Notes under the pieces: model-generated
Database searches by the model: none
What the model was told of the DNA's origin: nothing
What the model saw: only the letters and a program-made list of their open reading frames with translations
Shown here: one piece after another, positions 1 to 10,708 of the stretch
Position numbering within the stretch: the stretch's first letter is position 1
Layout of the letters: each line of letters opens with the position of its first letter
Assembly (NCBI RefSeq): GCF_014647215.1
Contig: NZ_BMOT01000001.1
Coordinates: 496,001 to 560,000 of the forward strand
Origin: Shewanella aestuarii
Lineage (GTDB): Bacteria > Pseudomonadota > Gammaproteobacteria > Enterobacterales > Shewanellaceae
DNA length: 64,000 nt
Reading direction: 5' to 3'
Program-made: the position numbers and the translations under genes

Positions 1-1815
1 GGTATGCGTATTGTAATTGAGATCAAACGCGGTGAAGTCGGCGAAGTTGTACTTAATAACCTGTATGCTCAAACTCAAATGCAGTGTTCTTTTGGTATAA
101 ACATGGTGGCCCTAACCAATGGCCAACCTAAGTTATTCAATCTAAAAGAAATGCTAGAGTGTTTCATTCTTCACCGTCGTGAAGTGGTTACACGTCGTAC
201 TGTATTTGAATTACGCAAAGCGCGCGATAGAGCCCACATTCTTGAAGCATTAGCCATTGCACTCGCTAACATTGACCCAATTATTGCGTTAATTAAGGCA
301 TCTCCAACGCCTGCAGAAGCTAAAGCCAAGTTAATTTCGCAAGGTTGGGAATTAGGCCACGTTCAAGGCATGTTAGAGAAAGCCGGCGATGATGCTGCTC
401 GTCCAGAATGGTTAGAACCAGAATACGGTATTCGTGACGGTCAGTACTATTTAACTGAACAACAAGCGCAAGCGATTCTTGAATTACGTTTACACCGTTT
501 AACCGGTCTTGAACACGAAAAAATTCTCAGTGAATACGAAGAATTATTAGTGCTTATTGCTGGATTACTACTTATTTTGCGTAGTCCAGAGCGTTTGATG
601 GAAGTCATCAAAGAAGAATTACAAGAAATTCTTGAGCAGTATGGTGATGAGCGTAGAACCATTATTAACGCCAATGAAATTGATATGAGTCTTGAAGATT
701 TAATCAATGAAGAAGACGTTGTGGTAACACTATCTCACTTAGGTTATGCCAAATATCAGCCATTAACTGATTATCAAGCGCAGCGTCGTGGTGGTAAAGG
801 TAAAGCGGCGACCAAAGTTAAAGATGAAGATTTTGTTGAAAAGCTATTAGTTGCTAATACACACGATACTATTCTTTGTTTCTCGGACTTTGGTAAAATG
901 TACTGGTTAAAAGTTTATCAATTACCACTTGCAAGTCGCACTGCTCGTGGTCGCCCAATTGTTAACTTATTGCCATTATCTGATGGCGAACGAATTACCG
1001 CGATTCTTCCTGTTCGTGAATATGCAGATGACAAATTTATCATCATGGCAACCGCGCACGGTACAGTGAAGAAAACAGCATTGACCGCTTATAGCAACCC
1101 ACGTGCAAATGGCATTATTGCCGTTAACCTTAAAGAGGGCGATCAACTTATTGGTGTTGATATCACTGAAGGAAGTGATGACATCATGTTGTTCTCTAAC
1201 GAAGGTAAAGTGGTTCGCTTTAACGAGAAAGCTCGCGATTCTGAAACCGGAGCAGTAAAAATTGATGCTGAAACCGGTGAAGAAATCATTGCACTGCGTC
1301 CTATGGGCCGTACTGCAACGGGTGTTCGTGGAATTAAGTTAGAAGAAGGCCAACGCGTTGTATCCTTGATTGTTCCTAAAGGTGATGGTGCCATTTTAAC
1401 GGTAACTGAAAACGGTTACGGTAAACGGACTGAGCTTGAAGAGTATCCAGCTAAGAGCCGTGGCACTAAAGGTGTGGTTTCAATCAAAGTTAGCGATAGA
1501 AATGGTGCCGTTGTTGGTGCTGTTCAGGTGGGTAGCAACGATGAAATCATGTTAATCAGTGACAAGGGAACATTAGTCCGTACTCCGGCTGAAGGTGTGT
1601 CAGTTATAGGTCGTAACACCCAAGGTGTAACCATCATTCGAACCGCTGATGACGAAAAAGTGGTTGGTTTACAACGTATCGAAGAAATTCAATCTGATGA
1701 AGAATTAGATGAGCAAGGCAACCTTATTGTCGTAGATCCAACTATCAATGAAGATGTTGCAGCTGATACTGTTGAAAACAGTGAAGTGAGTGATGAGTCA
1801 GACGAACAAGAGTAA
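1..1815 (+). CDS. gyrA: DNA gyrase subunit A, 3' part (start lies outside the window)
   Basis: This is the last 604 codons of GyrA, the DNA-cleaving and DNA-wrapping subunit of the A2B2 type II topoisomerase that introduces negative supercoils. The reading frame is open at base 1, so the N-terminal winged helix and the catalytic tyrosine lie upstream of the window. What remains covers the tower/coiled-coil region (about residues 1-230 of the fragment) and the six-bladed C-terminal beta-pinwheel. The GyrA box QRRGGKG, needed for DNA wrapping, sits near fragment residue 262, and repeated blade motifs follow ([40 protein letters not shown]). The tail is acidic, as in other gammaproteobacterial GyrA. 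A strong hairpin terminator follows the stop codon. Identification is firm from the GyrA box and repeat order. Confidence 0.98.
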   Translation, partial: GMRIVIEIKRGEVGEVVLNNLYAQTQMQCSFGINMVALTNGQPKLFNLKEMLECFILHRREVVTRRTVFELRKARDRAHILEALAIALANIDPIIALIKASPTPAEAKAKLISQGWELGHVQGMLEKAGDDAARPEWLEPEYGIRDGQYYLTEQQAQAILELRLHRLTGLEHEKILSEYEELLVLIAGLLLILRSPERLMEVIKEELQEILEQYGDERRTIINANEIDMSLEDLINEEDVVVTLSHLGYAKYQPLTDYQAQRRGGKGKAATKVKDEDFVEKLLVANTHDTILCFSDFGKMYWLKVYQLPLASRTARGRPIVNLLPLSDGERITAILPVREYADDKFIIMATAHGTVKKTALTAYSNPRANGIIAVNLKEGDQLIGVDITEGSDDIMLFSNEGKVVRFNEKARDSETGAVKIDAETGEEIIALRPMGRTATGVRGIKLEEGQRVVSLIVPKGDGAILTVTENGYGKRTELEEYPAKSRGTKGVVSIKVSDRNGAVVGAVQVGSNDEIMLISDKGTLVRTPAEGVSVIGRNTQGVTIIRTADDEKVVGLQRIEEIQSDEELDEQGNLIVVDPTINEDVAADTVENSEVSDESDEQE

Positions 1816-1839
1816 TCTTGTTGGGAGATTAAATTAAAG

Positions 1840-1867
1840 CGAGCGCCTATGGCGCTCGTTTTGTTTT
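1840..1867 (+). terminator. Rho-independent terminator of gyrA
   Basis: The stem CGAGCGCC/GGCGCTCG with a 3-base loop (TAT) is followed by TTTTGTTTT. It starts 25 bases after the gyrA stop codon. Confidence 0.9.
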
Positions 1868-1988
1868 ACGGAAAAATATTCATCAAAAACGCTTCATTAA
1901 GCACTATTCATCTGTTAATAAAGTCCTTAGTATTAGAAGTCTAAAATCATCTAATTGATATCAATAACATTGAGTGAAGGAGTTGTCT

Positions 1989-3080
1989 GTGAGCACAATT
2001 TATAATTTCTGTGCAGGTCCTGCGATGTTACCTCAAGCGGTAATGCAAAAAGCACAACAGGAATTAATTGATTGGAATGGGCTAGGGGTTTCCGTCATGG
2101 AGATCAGTCACCGTAGTAAAGAGTTTATTGCATTAACACAGCAAGCAGAAAAGACACTTCGCGAGCTCATGAATATTCCTAAAAACTATCATGTATTATT
2201 TATGCATGGTGGTGGCAGAGGACAATTTACCAATGTTGTCACTAATTTCTTGGGTGATAATGGCCGAGCCTTGTATTTAACCTCAGGTCAATGGTCTAGT
2301 TCTGCCGTGAAAGAAGCTAAGCGTATTGCAGGTGAAGCACAAATTGATGAAATCAATATTGTCGAAACCATCAATGGTTTACACCAAGTTTGTATGCCTG
2401 ATCTGAACCAAATCAACAATGATTATCGATATGTGCATTACTGTGCCAATGAAACCGTCGACGGTATTGAGATATTTGAATCGCTAAATAGCCCTTGGCC
2501 CGTAGTTGCTGATTTATCGTCGACAATTATGTCGCATGAAATTGACGTCAGTAAATTTGGGCTTATTTATGCCGGTGCCCAAAAAAATATCGGTCCGTCA
2601 GGTTTATCGATTGTTATTGTTCGTGATGACATGTTGTCATTGCCCAGTTTAGTGCAATCTTCTGTTATGGATTACAACATCACTAAAGATAATGACTCGA
2701 TGTTTAATACACCACCGACATTCGCATGGTATTTAGCTGCCGAAGTATTTGAATGGCTAAAAACGGTAGGCGGCGTGAGTGTGATGGAGAAAATCAATCA
2801 ACAAAAAGCCCAATTACTTTATGATTGTATTGATCAACTTTCATTTTATAAAAATGGTGTAGCCATCGAAAATCGCTCTAGAATGAATGTGACTTTCCAG
2901 CTTGCTGATAGTACGTTAGACACTGAGTTTTTAGCGAAAGCGGAACAGGCAGGTTTAGTTGCCTTAAAAGGTCATCGAATTGTCGGTGGTATGCGTGCCA
3001 GTATATACAATGCGATGCCAATTGAGGGCGTGCAGAAATTAGTTGATTTTATGCAAGAATTTGCTCAAAAACACAGTTAA
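1989..3080 (+). CDS. serC: Phosphoserine aminotransferase
   Basis: SerC is the PLP enzyme that converts 3-phosphohydroxypyruvate to phosphoserine, and it also serves pyridoxal phosphate synthesis. The product is 363 aa, the usual family length. The N-terminus [12 protein letters not shown] matches the family, and the PLP-lysine region is [12 protein letters not shown]. The longest open frame begins at a GTG at 1974, but an AAGGAG ribosome binding site at 1977-1982 lies inside that extension. It is six bases upstream of the GTG at 1989, which also gives a normal N-terminus, so the gene is called from GTG 1989. It stands between gyrA and a convergent aminotransferase and has its own upstream gap of about 120 bases. 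Function is firm; the start is an inference from the ribosome binding site. Confidence 0.95.
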   Translation: MSTIYNFCAGPAMLPQAVMQKAQQELIDWNGLGVSVMEISHRSKEFIALTQQAEKTLRELMNIPKNYHVLFMHGGGRGQFTNVVTNFLGDNGRALYLTSGQWSSSAVKEAKRIAGEAQIDEINIVETINGLHQVCMPDLNQINNDYRYVHYCANETVDGIEIFESLNSPWPVVADLSSTIMSHEIDVSKFGLIYAGAQKNIGPSGLSIVIVRDDMLSLPSLVQSSVMDYNITKDNDSMFNTPPTFAWYLAAEVFEWLKTVGGVSVMEKINQQKAQLLYDCIDQLSFYKNGVAIENRSRMNVTFQLADSTLDTEFLAKAEQAGLVALKGHRIVGGMRASIYNAMPIEGVQKLVDFMQEFAQKHS

Positions 3081-3103
3081 TGCCACTTGTTGTTAACTTG
3101 CAT

Positions 3104-3130
3104 AAAAGGGCTGATTAATCAGCCCTTTTT
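3104..3130. terminator. Bidirectional terminator between serC and the convergent aminotransferase
   Basis: A perfect 26-base palindrome (AAAAGGGCTGATT and its complement) leaves T-runs on both strands. It lies between the convergent stops at 3080 and 3136, so it can end both transcripts. Confidence 0.9.
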
Positions 3131-3135
3131 AATCT

Positions 3136-4326
3136 TTACAAAATTGATGCAATTGACTTTGCCAAATAGTCCACATTTGATTCACTGATCCCAGCAATAC
3201 TGATACGGCTAGAACCCACCATATAAATACTGTGCTGCGATTTAAGTAATTCAACCTGAGTTTGATTAACCCCTAAGAATGAAAACATTCCTTTTTGCTG
3301 TGCAATAAAACTAAAATCCTGTTGCACACCGTTTTCAATCAACTTATTGACTAACATACTGCGATTACCATTAATACGATTACGCATCACAGCTAACTCA
3401 TCTAACCATTGCTGTTTTAAATCTGCATCCGCAAGGATAGTTTCAACGATTGCGGCACCATGCGCAGGCGGCATAGAGTAAATACAACGCACTACATATA
3501 ATAATACTGAAAATGCAACATCTGTTTGAGCGGCATCTTTACCTATAATAGAACAGGCACCAATTCGTTCACGATATAAGCCAAAGTTTTTCGAACATGA
3601 GCTGCATAAAATCATGTTTTCAACGGCAGCTGCCATTTGGCGAACACCATAAGCATCTTCATCAACGCCATCCCCAAATCCTTGATACGCCATATCAATG
3701 AGTGGAGTGTAACCTTGCTTAGCCGTCACACTGACAACTTCATCCCATTGCTCCGTTGTTAAATCCATTCCGCTTGGGTTATGACAACATGCATGTAAAA
3801 GTACGACATCATCTTTTGCAACCTGATTTAAGGTTGCTAGCATTTGCTCAAATTTTAATGATTTTGTATCGTAATCATAATAAGGATAAGTTTTAACTGT
3901 TATTCCCGCAGCTTCAAATAAGCCAGTGTGGTTGGCCCACGTTGGATCACTCACCCATAACACCGCGTTCGGACGACAACGTTTGATAAAATCAGCGGCA
4001 ACACGAAGCGCCCCAGTGCCGCCAGGTGTTGAAACCGTTCTAATTCGATTTGCAAGCAAAGCGCTATGGTTTTTACCAAAAGCCAGTTCGGTCATTAATT
4101 GATTGAATTGAGGAGATCCAGTTGGACCAATATAAACTTTAGTGTCTTCAGAATCGGTACGGCGTTGTTCAGCCACTTTAACGCAAGCAAGAATGGGAGT
4201 ATGACCCTGAGGGTCTTTATATACTCCAACGCCTAAATCCACTTTATTTGGATGTGAGTCAGCGCGATATTGAGTTAATAAACCTAAGATAGGATCAGCA
4301 GGCATGGCTTTTAATAGTTCAAACAT
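3136..4326 (-). CDS. Aspartate/aromatic amino acid aminotransferase (class I PLP)
   Basis: This is a 396-aa fold-type I transaminase of the AspC/TyrB family. It opens with MFELLKAMPADPILGL, close to E. coli AspC. Family signatures are TPGGTGALR (about 103-111), CCHNPSG (about 180), DMAYQGFGDG (about 212) and the PLP-lysine motif SCSKNFGLYRERIG (about 243). It should exchange amino groups between aspartate or aromatic amino acids and 2-oxoglutarate in the cytoplasm. The sequence does not settle AspC versus TyrB specificity, so no symbol is given. It converges with serC, and its upstream gap of 386 bases is shared with the divergent aroA. No clear TyrR box was recognised there. Confidence 0.9.
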   Translation of the reverse strand: MFELLKAMPADPILGLLTQYRADSHPNKVDLGVGVYKDPQGHTPILACVKVAEQRRTDSEDTKVYIGPTGSPQFNQLMTELAFGKNHSALLANRIRTVSTPGGTGALRVAADFIKRCRPNAVLWVSDPTWANHTGLFEAAGITVKTYPYYDYDTKSLKFEQMLATLNQVAKDDVVLLHACCHNPSGMDLTTEQWDEVVSVTAKQGYTPLIDMAYQGFGDGVDEDAYGVRQMAAAVENMILCSSCSKNFGLYRERIGACSIIGKDAAQTDVAFSVLLYVVRCIYSMPPAHGAAIVETILADADLKQQWLDELAVMRNRINGNRSMLVNKLIENGVQQDFSFIAQQKGMFSFLGVNQTQVELLKSQHSIYMVGSSRISIAGISESNVDYLAKSIASIL

Positions 4327-4712
4327 GAGAAAACCTTATAATGAATGATATTTCTTTTTATCTAGGATAACGCGCTTTGATCACAGAGTTAAAGTCCTTA
4401 TTTGTGACAAATCAGTTTAATTATTAAGTTGAGAATAATTCAGTTGGAAACTATTAATGACATGCAAAAAATACTGTTATCTTTCACCACAATCTGCTGT
4501 AATGGCTCCCCATTACAATAGACCGCTTTTATGATGCAAACCTCATGTTCTCGCAGTTAAGTGCGAAAACGACGTGAAACCAATGGCGCAATTATTTATG
4601 CGACACCAGCATGAATAATGTAATTAAATTGTTCCACTTAGCTTATGTGTTTATGATAAGAGTAAGTACAGTTTCAATCCTGAATTTGATTAATTGATAG
4701 AAGAAGACATAC
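4327..4712. other. Divergent intergenic region, aminotransferase / aroA
   Basis: This 386-base gap has no convincing ORF. It holds two small inverted repeats: TGTAATGG/CCATTACA (4498-4517, 8-bp stem, 4-base loop) and a TCGCA/TGCGA pair near 4553-4568. Neither has a following T-run, so they are not ordinary terminators. Divergent promoters must lie here, but none stands out. Confidence 0.5.
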
Positions 4713-5996
4713 ATGAAGCAACTGCGTTTAGATCCTATCGCGAAGATGAATGGCGAAATTAATATTCCAGGTTCAAAAAGTATCTCTAACCGAGCATTGT
4801 TGCTAGCAACTTTAGCAAAAGGCACCACGACACTTACAAACTTGCTCGACTCTGACGACATTCGTTATATGTTAGCCTCGCTTAGACAATTAGGCGTAAA
4901 ATTTGAGCTCAGTGAAAACAACACGGTTTGCCAAGTGCAAGGCCTTGCTGGCGTATTGAACTCAGTCGCGCCGCAAACGCTTTTTTTAGGTAATGCTGGT
5001 ACAGCAATGCGCCCCTTGTGTGCTGCTTTAACCTTAGGTCAAGGACAGTTTACTTTAACCGGTGAGCCGCGAATGGAAGAGCGGCCAATTGGTGATTTAG
5101 TTGATGCGCTGCAACAACTAGGTGCTGCCATTACTTATCTCAAAAATCCAGGTTTTCCACCACTCACTGTCAATGCTACTGGTTTAAATGGTGGCGATGT
5201 CGAAATTGCAGGTGATTTATCAAGCCAATTTTTAACGGCTTTGTTGATGGTTGCACCTTTAGCAAAAGACAGCGTTAATATTTTCATCAAGGGGGAACTC
5301 GTATCCAAACCTTATATTGATATCACTATTGCCTTAATGAAGCAGTTTGGTGTTGAAGTGATTAACCATAATTATGCCCGTTTTGAAATTGTGGCTGGTC
5401 AACAGTATATTTCCCCTGGCAAAGTGTTAGTTGAAGGGGATGCTTCTTCAGCATCTTACTTTTTAGCTGCTGGCGCTATCTGTGGCGGAGCAGTCAAAGT
5501 GACTGGTGTTGGTAAACTGAGTATTCAAGGGGATGTTAAATTTGCGGACGCACTTACTGCCATGGGCGCTGAAATTGAGTGGGGCGATGATTTTATCATT
5601 GCCAAAAACTCATCTTTAACTGCTATAGATATGGACATGAATCATATTCCAGATGCAGCTATGACTATTGCGACAGCAGCCTTGTTTGCCAAAGGCACCA
5701 CATCTTTACGTAATATCTATAATTGGCGCATTAAAGAAACTGACAGATTAGCTGCCATGGCGACAGAATTACGTAAAGTTGGCGCAACCGTCGAGGAAGG
5801 ACACGATTTTATTACCATCACACCACCTGAAAAAATTAATTCTGCAGCAATAGATACCTATAATGATCATCGGATGGCAATGTGTTTCTCTTTGTTGGCT
5901 TTTGCTGATTGCGGTATAACTATTAATGATCCAGATTGTACTTCCAAGACATTTCCAACTTATTTTGATGAGTTCCATCGCTTATCAACCAACTAA
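4713..5996 (+). CDS. aroA: 5-enolpyruvylshikimate-3-phosphate synthase
   Basis: AroA catalyses the sixth step of the shikimate pathway: shikimate-3-phosphate plus phosphoenolpyruvate gives EPSP. The product is 427 aa, the normal length of the two-domain enzyme. The N-terminus [15 protein letters not shown] holds the conserved phosphate-binding lysine and serine. [13 protein letters not shown] (about 90-102) is the family signature 1, and [13 protein letters not shown] with a following ELRKVGA is signature 2. The C-terminal [12 protein letters not shown] is also typical. The NAGTAMRP loop is of the class I form found in enterobacteria. It is followed by a strong terminator and then cmk, an order common in gammaproteobacteria. 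Identification is firm. Confidence 0.97.
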   Translation: MKQLRLDPIAKMNGEINIPGSKSISNRALLLATLAKGTTTLTNLLDSDDIRYMLASLRQLGVKFELSENNTVCQVQGLAGVLNSVAPQTLFLGNAGTAMRPLCAALTLGQGQFTLTGEPRMEERPIGDLVDALQQLGAAITYLKNPGFPPLTVNATGLNGGDVEIAGDLSSQFLTALLMVAPLAKDSVNIFIKGELVSKPYIDITIALMKQFGVEVINHNYARFEIVAGQQYISPGKVLVEGDASSASYFLAAGAICGGAVKVTGVGKLSIQGDVKFADALTAMGAEIEWGDDFIIAKNSSLTAIDMDMNHIPDAAMTIATAALFAKGTTSLRNIYNWRIKETDRLAAMATELRKVGATVEEGHDFITITPPEKINSAAIDTYNDHRMAMCFSLLAFADCGITINDPDCTSKTFPTYFDEFHRLSTN

Positions 5997-6034
5997 ATTA
6001 ACCAATTAAAACAAGCTTAAAGCGTGTATTTTAA

Positions 6035-6076
6035 AATGAGGTTGGCAGACTAACTTGCCAACCTCATTCATTTTTA
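6035..6076 (+). terminator. Terminator of aroA
   Basis: A 13-bp perfect stem (AATGAGGTTGGCA with its complement at 6056-6068) and an 8-base loop is followed by a T-rich tract (CATTTTTAAG). Confidence 0.85.
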
Positions 6077-6189
6077 AGTTATTTTTTACCTAAGCAAAGG
6101 CTTTTTATTTGGAATTGTTATACAATACCGCCGCTTATTTTTGGGTAAAACTTTTTTATATTCATGGATGATGTTTTTCGGAGGAATTT

Positions 6190-6876
6190 ATGACTGAACG
6201 GGCTCCAATCGTGACTGTGGATGGTCCTAGCGGTGCAGGGAAAGGGACGATATGTCAGTTATTATCCAAACATTTAGGCTGGCATCTTTTAGATAGCGGG
6301 GCGATTTATCGTGTACTTGCCCTTGCTGCTATTCATCATGATATAGAATTGAGTAATGAAGAAGCCTTGACCTTAATGGCGGCTCATTTAGATGTGCAGT
6401 TTTTAACTAATGCTGACAATAACGGTATTAAAGTCGTGCTTGAAGGCGAGGACGTGACGACGACTATTCGCAGTCAAGAGTGCTCTGACGCTGCGTCCAA
6501 GGTGGCCGCATTGCCACGCGTACGTGAAGCATTATTACGCCGTCAACGTGCTTTTTCGGCAATGCCTGGATTAGTTGCTGATGGTCGCGATATGGGCACG
6601 GTTGTGTTTCCTCAAGCACCCGCAAAAATCTTCTTAACCGCTTCGGCTCAAGAGCGAGCACAAAGACGCTTTAATCAGTTGCAGGACAAGGGCTTCGATG
6701 TTAAAATCGACCGCCTTTTAGCTGAGATTATAGAGCGGGATGAGCGCGATATTAATCGTTCTGCTTCGCCTTTAGTGCCAGCTGAAGATGCACTAGTTGT
6801 CGATACTAGTGGTATCTCTATTGAAGGCGTATTAGCGCTCGTATTAGAGCACGTAAACAAAAAAATTACGGACTAG
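6190..6876 (+). CDS. cmk: Cytidylate kinase
   Basis: Cmk phosphorylates CMP and dCMP with ATP in the cytoplasm. The product is 228 aa, the usual bacterial length. The P-loop GPSGAGKGT is at residues 12-20, and [13 protein letters not shown] and the [12 protein letters not shown] segment (about 131-142) form the CMP-binding site. An [10 protein letters not shown] stretch belongs to the lid. The ribosome binding site is GGAGGAA, six bases before ATG 6190. The gene sits directly upstream of rpsA, as in E. coli, with a 136-base leader between them. Read-through from cmk into rpsA is plausible because no terminator separates them. Confidence 0.97.
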   Translation: MTERAPIVTVDGPSGAGKGTICQLLSKHLGWHLLDSGAIYRVLALAAIHHDIELSNEEALTLMAAHLDVQFLTNADNNGIKVVLEGEDVTTTIRSQECSDAASKVAALPRVREALLRRQRAFSAMPGLVADGRDMGTVVFPQAPAKIFLTASAQERAQRRFNQLQDKGFDVKIDRLLAEIIERDERDINRSASPLVPAEDALVVDTSGISIEGVLALVLEHVNKKITD

Positions 6877-6927
6877 TTAAGATTTATAGTAACTTTATTA
6901 GTTATTTAAGCTAAACTAGCTGTAGGT

Positions 6928-6987
6928 ATTCACGTTAAGGATGACGTGGATAATATTACTAGACTCCACATCTAGGATGGATGGTGG
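6928..6987 (+). promoter_or_regulatory. rpsA translational leader: two hairpins presenting AGGA loops
   Basis: Two consecutive hairpins lie just upstream of rpsA. The first has an 8-bp stem (6928-6935 with 6944-6951, one G-T pair) and loop TAAGGATG. The second pairs CCACATC (6966-6972) with GAT-G-GTGG (6980-6987, one bulged G) around loop TAGGATG. No Shine-Dalgarno sequence stands immediately before ATG 7013. In E. coli, rpsA translation depends on leader hairpins with GGA in their loops rather than on a normal Shine-Dalgarno and is repressed by free S1. The fold here is drawn by eye. Confidence 0.6.
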
Positions 6988-7012
6988 TTTATTACATAAA
7001 GTAACTTAAAAC

Positions 7013-8680
7013 ATGACTGAATCTTTTGCTGATCTATTTGAACAATCCCTTCAAACTCTTGAGTTCCGTCCAGGTTCTATCGTTCGTGGTACTGTTGTTG
7101 CCATCGAAAACGGTATGGTACTTGTTGACGCAGGCCTTAAGTCTGAAAGCCCAATTTCTGCTGACGAATTCAAAAACGCACAAGGCGTTTTAGAAATTCA
7201 AGTTGGTGATGAAGTTGATGTAGCGCTTGACTCTGTTGAAGATGGCTTTGGTGAGACTCAATTATCTCGCGAAAAAGCTAAGCGTCATGAAGCTTGGATC
7301 GTTCTAGAAAAAGCGTACGAAGATGCTGAAACTGTAATCGGTATCATCAATGGTAAAGTTAAAGGTGGTTTCACTGTTGAATTAAACGGTATCCGTGCCT
7401 TCTTACCAGGTTCTCTAGTTGATGTGCGCCCAGTTCGCGACACCGCTCACTTAGAGTACAAAGAATTAGAATTCAAAGTTATCAAGCTAGACCAGAAGCG
7501 CAACAACGTTGTTGTTTCTCGTCGTGCTGTTATCGAATCAGAAAGCAGTGCTGAGCGTGATGCACTTCTTGAAAATCTACAAGAAGGCCAAGCAGTTAAA
7601 GGTATCGTTAAGAACCTTACTGACTACGGTGCATTCGTAGATTTAGGTGGTGTTGACGGTCTATTACATATCACTGATATGGCATGGAAGCGTGTTAAGC
7701 ACCCATCTGAAATCGTTAATGTTGGTGACGAAATCAACGTTAAAGTTCTTAAATATGACCGTGAGCGTACTCGCGTATCACTAGGTCTTAAGCAACTTGG
7801 CGAAGATCCATGGTTAGAAATCAGCAAGCGTTACCCAGAAAACACACGTTTAACTGGTCGCGTAACTAACTTAACTGACTACGGCTGTTTCGTGGAAATC
7901 GAAGAAGGCGTTGAAGGTTTAGTACACGTTTCTGAAATGGATTGGACTAACAAGAACATTCACCCATCTAAAGTTGTTAACTTAGGTGATGAAGTTGAAG
8001 TGTTAGTTCTAGACATCGACGAAGAGCGTCGTCGTATTTCTTTAGGCTTAAAACAGTGTAAAGTTAACCCATGGGATGACTTCGCTACTAAGTTTAACAA
8101 AGGCGACAAAGTATCAGGTAAGATCAAGTCAATCACTGACTTCGGTATCTTCATTGGTCTTGACGGCGGAATCGATGGTCTTGTTCACTTATCTGACATT
8201 TCTTGGAACGGTACTGGCGAAGACGCAGTTTCTGAATACAAGAAAGGCGATGAAATCCACGCTGTAGTTCTTTCAGTAGACCCAGAGCGTGAACGTATCA
8301 GCCTAGGTGTTAAGCAAACTGAAGATGATCCATTCAACGCATATTTAGCTGACAAGAAGAAAGGCACCGTAGTACACGGTACCGTTGCTGCTGTTGATGC
8401 TAAAGGTGTTACAGTTGAACTAGCTGAAACTGTTGAAGGTTATATCCGTGTTGCTGACATTTCTGCAGAGCGCATCGAAGATGCATCTACAGTATACTCA
8501 GTAGGTGATGCAATCGAAGCTAAGTTCATGGGTGTAGATCGTAAGAACCGTTCTATCAGCTTATCTATCAAAGCGAAAGATGAAGCTGAACAGAAAGAAG
8601 CGATCGCAACTTTGAACAAGCAAGACGATGCTGTAATCAGCAACGCAATGGCTGAAGCTTTCAAAGCAGCTCGTAAGTAA
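7013..8680 (+). CDS. rpsA: 30S ribosomal protein S1
   Basis: S1 is the large RNA-binding ribosomal protein that unfolds mRNA leaders on the 30S subunit. The product is 555 aa, next to the 557 aa of E. coli, and contains six S1 (OB-fold) repeats. Copies three to six are the clearest, with signatures [53 protein letters not shown] and the weaker [19 protein letters not shown]. There is no clear Shine-Dalgarno before ATG 7013; the leader instead carries two AGGA-loop hairpins, suggesting the self-repression known for this gene. Several other frames stay open within it only because of its strongly biased codon use. It is followed by ihfB, as in E. coli. Confidence 0.98.
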   Translation: MTESFADLFEQSLQTLEFRPGSIVRGTVVAIENGMVLVDAGLKSESPISADEFKNAQGVLEIQVGDEVDVALDSVEDGFGETQLSREKAKRHEAWIVLEKAYEDAETVIGIINGKVKGGFTVELNGIRAFLPGSLVDVRPVRDTAHLEYKELEFKVIKLDQKRNNVVVSRRAVIESESSAERDALLENLQEGQAVKGIVKNLTDYGAFVDLGGVDGLLHITDMAWKRVKHPSEIVNVGDEINVKVLKYDRERTRVSLGLKQLGEDPWLEISKRYPENTRLTGRVTNLTDYGCFVEIEEGVEGLVHVSEMDWTNKNIHPSKVVNLGDEVEVLVLDIDEERRRISLGLKQCKVNPWDDFATKFNKGDKVSGKIKSITDFGIFIGLDGGIDGLVHLSDISWNGTGEDAVSEYKKGDEIHAVVLSVDPERERISLGVKQTEDDPFNAYLADKKKGTVVHGTVAAVDAKGVTVELAETVEGYIRVADISAERIEDASTVYSVGDAIEAKFMGVDRKNRSISLSIKAKDEAEQKEAIATLNKQDDAVISNAMAEAFKAARK

Positions 8681-8698
8681 TCGAAAATCGTCTGTTGT

Positions 8699-8719
8699 AT
8701 GGGGAGTTTCCCTCCCCAT
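8699..8719 (+). other. Hairpin between rpsA and ihfB without a T-run
   Basis: An 8-bp perfect stem ATGGGGAG/CTCCCCAT encloses TTTCC. No T-run follows, so it is more likely an mRNA 3'-end-protecting or attenuating structure than a simple terminator. Confidence 0.45.
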
Positions 8720-8759
8720 TAGGCGACTGTGTTTGGCTTGGAAATAGGGGATAGCTAGG

Positions 8760-9047
8760 ATGACTAAATCTGAACTTATCGAAAAACTCGCCACCAGGCA
8801 GTCGCAACTGTCGGCGAAAGAAGTTGAAAGCGTTATCAAAGAAATGTTAGAGCAAATGGCAACAACATTAGAAAGCGGTGATCGTATTGAGATCCGTGGA
8901 TTTGGTAGCTTTTCTCTTCACTATCGTGCGCCGCGTGTTGGCCGTAATCCTAAAACTGGAACCTCAGTTGAATTGGATGGCAAATATGTACCGCACTTTA
9001 AGCCGGGTAAAGAACTGCGCGAACGTGTCGATGCTGTTAATCAATGA
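8760..9047 (+). CDS. ihfB: Integration host factor subunit beta
   Basis: IhfB is the beta chain of the heterodimeric DNA-bending protein IHF. The product is 95 aa, the normal length. It opens with [11 protein letters not shown], and the [22 protein letters not shown] segment (about 46-67) is the DNA-inserting beta arm with its conserved proline region. The motif [16 protein letters not shown] closes the protein. Its position 79 bases after rpsA matches the E. coli order. A terminator directly after the gene separates it from lapA. Confidence 0.97.
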   Translation: MTKSELIEKLATRQSQLSAKEVESVIKEMLEQMATTLESGDRIEIRGFGSFSLHYRAPRVGRNPKTGTSVELDGKYVPHFKPGKELRERVDAVNQ

Positions 9048-9060
9048 TTAACGCTTGAGT

Positions 9061-9087
9061 AAAAAGCCTCCATTTGGAGGCTTTTTT
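9061..9087 (+). terminator. Terminator of ihfB
   Basis: The stem AAAAAGCCTCC/GGAGGCTTTTTT with loop ATTT starts 13 bases after the ihfB stop and ends in a run of six T. Confidence 0.92.
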
Positions 9088-9169
9088 GTATCTATTCAAA
9101 GTCAAAGCTGGTCAGCGCAGTAAATATCTTAGATAATCATTTTATTGCTGTGTTCAAATGGAGAATCGC

Positions 9170-9478
9170 GTGAAGTCTTTTTTCGCAATTATTATTGTAG
9201 GAATGTTGTTTATCTTGGCTTTGTTATTCGGCGCTAAAAATGAACAGGTGGTTACATTAAGCTATTTTGTTGCCGAAGGTCAGTATCGTTTACCCGTTGT
9301 GTTAGCCGTGGTGTTTTTAACCGGTTTTGTGTTGAGTTGGTTACTTGCCAGTTTTTATATTATGCGAATGAAACTTGCTTTGCGTAAGGCCAATAAAAAC
9401 CTGGCTAAATTAGCTCAAAGTGGTGGTGACAATAATAAAACGTTAGCAGTACAACCCCATGTGGATATCGCACCTTAA
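9170..9478 (+). CDS. lapA: Lipopolysaccharide assembly protein A
   Basis: LapA (YciS) is a small inner-membrane protein acting with LapB in control of LPS synthesis. Two hydrophobic segments are seen, at about residues 3-21 and 42-64, followed by a basic coiled tail (RMKLALRKANKNLAKLAQ). An in-frame ATG lies at 9158, but a GGAG at 9160-9163 within that extension is six bases before GTG 9170. That start also gives a membrane segment at the very N-terminus, as in E. coli LapA, so GTG 9170 is chosen (102 aa). Only two bases separate it from lapB, so the two are coupled. The lapA-lapB-pyrF order is that of E. coli. Confidence 0.9.
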   Translation: MKSFFAIIIVGMLFILALLFGAKNEQVVTLSYFVAEGQYRLPVVLAVVFLTGFVLSWLLASFYIMRMKLALRKANKNLAKLAQSGGDNNKTLAVQPHVDIAP

Positions 9479-9480
9479 AT

Positions 9481-10641
9481 ATGCTTGAAATTCTGTTCTT
9501 ATTATTGCCTATCGCAGCTGGCTATGGCTGGTATATGGGGCGTAGAAGTATTCTGCATCGCGATAGTCAAAAAAGTAAAAAATTAAGCCGTGATTATTTT
9601 ACAGGCTTAAACTTTTTGCTTTCAAATGAATCAGATAAAGCTGTCGATCTTTTTATCAGCATGTTGGATGTAGATGATGAAACCATCGATACGCATCTCT
9701 CGTTAGGTTCTCTATTTCGTAAGCGTGGTGAAGTTGACCGCTCCATTCGCATCCACCAAAATTTGATTGCCAGACCACACTTAACGACTGAGCAACGTGA
9801 CATTGCTATGATGGAGTTAGGCAAGGATTATATGGCGGCCGGTTTTTACGACCGCGCTGAGGAAATATTTCTAAACTTAGTTAATCAAGAAGACCACAGC
9901 GAAGAAGCTGAGTCTCAACTCATTTCTATTTATCAAGTCACAAAGGAATGGCAAAATGCCATCGACGTGACCAAAAAACTCCCCAAGAAACGCCAACTGG
10001 TATTTAAATGCACCACGGCACATTTCTATTGTCAGTTAGCTGATGAAGCATCCGACATTCAGGTTAAAATAAAGAAATTACGATCTGCGATTAAACAAGA
10101 TGAAAAGTGTGGCCGTGCTTGGTTAGCTTTAGCGAATATTTACCTCGATAATCTGCAATTTAATGAGTGTAAAGAGGCGATAGTGCAATTGTTAGCTGCC
10201 GATCTCGCACTTTTTCCTGATGCTATTAATATTGCTAAACAGGTTTACCGTCAAACATCGGATTGTCACGGTTATGAGCAATTACTCAGCGAAGCCTTAT
10301 CTAAAGGTGCTGGTGCAACGGTTGCTATTGCATTAGCTGAGCATCAAATCAGCAAAAATAACAGTGAAAAAGCTGAAGCCATGATGCTGGATAATTTATA
10401 TCGACACCCTACAATGAAAGGGTTTCAACATTTAATGAAATTGCATATTCAACAAGCAGAAAACGGCAAAGCAAAGCAAAGTTTAGCCATGCTAGAAAAA
10501 CTGGTAGAACAACAAATTAAATTTCGACCCAGTTATCGTTGCCACGAGTGTGGTTTTCCTGCACATGCTTTGTACTGGCATTGTCCTTCCTGTAAGCAGT
10601 GGGGCAGTATAAAACGTATAAAAGGGTTAGATGGCGAATAG
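9481..10641 (+). CDS. lapB: Lipopolysaccharide assembly protein B (TPR and rubredoxin-type metal domain)
   Basis: LapB (YciM) is a membrane-anchored adaptor that presents LpxC to FtsH and couples LPS synthesis with transport. The 386-aa product has an N-terminal membrane anchor (about 2-19), a long run of TPR-like helices (about 35-350), and a C-terminal rubredoxin-like knuckle with two CxxC pairs (CHECGFPA and CPSCKQWG, about 353-376). All four metal-binding cysteines are present, so the protein looks intact. It starts two bases after lapA. The frame ends at 10641, 67 bases before the preferred pyrF start, and no terminator is visible between them. Confidence 0.95.
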   Translation: MLEILFLLLPIAAGYGWYMGRRSILHRDSQKSKKLSRDYFTGLNFLLSNESDKAVDLFISMLDVDDETIDTHLSLGSLFRKRGEVDRSIRIHQNLIARPHLTTEQRDIAMMELGKDYMAAGFYDRAEEIFLNLVNQEDHSEEAESQLISIYQVTKEWQNAIDVTKKLPKKRQLVFKCTTAHFYCQLADEASDIQVKIKKLRSAIKQDEKCGRAWLALANIYLDNLQFNECKEAIVQLLAADLALFPDAINIAKQVYRQTSDCHGYEQLLSEALSKGAGATVAIALAEHQISKNNSEKAEAMMLDNLYRHPTMKGFQHLMKLHIQQAENGKAKQSLAMLEKLVEQQIKFRPSYRCHECGFPAHALYWHCPSCKQWGSIKRIKGLDGE

Positions 10642-10708
10642 CTTACTGACCTTGAATTATAAATTAATCACATTATTTCAAAGCACTAGATGTAAAGTTG
10701 GAGACAGT

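Noticed and set aside
8699..8719. Terminator between rpsA and ihfB
   Set aside because: The stem is good but no T-run follows, so it is listed only as a hairpin.
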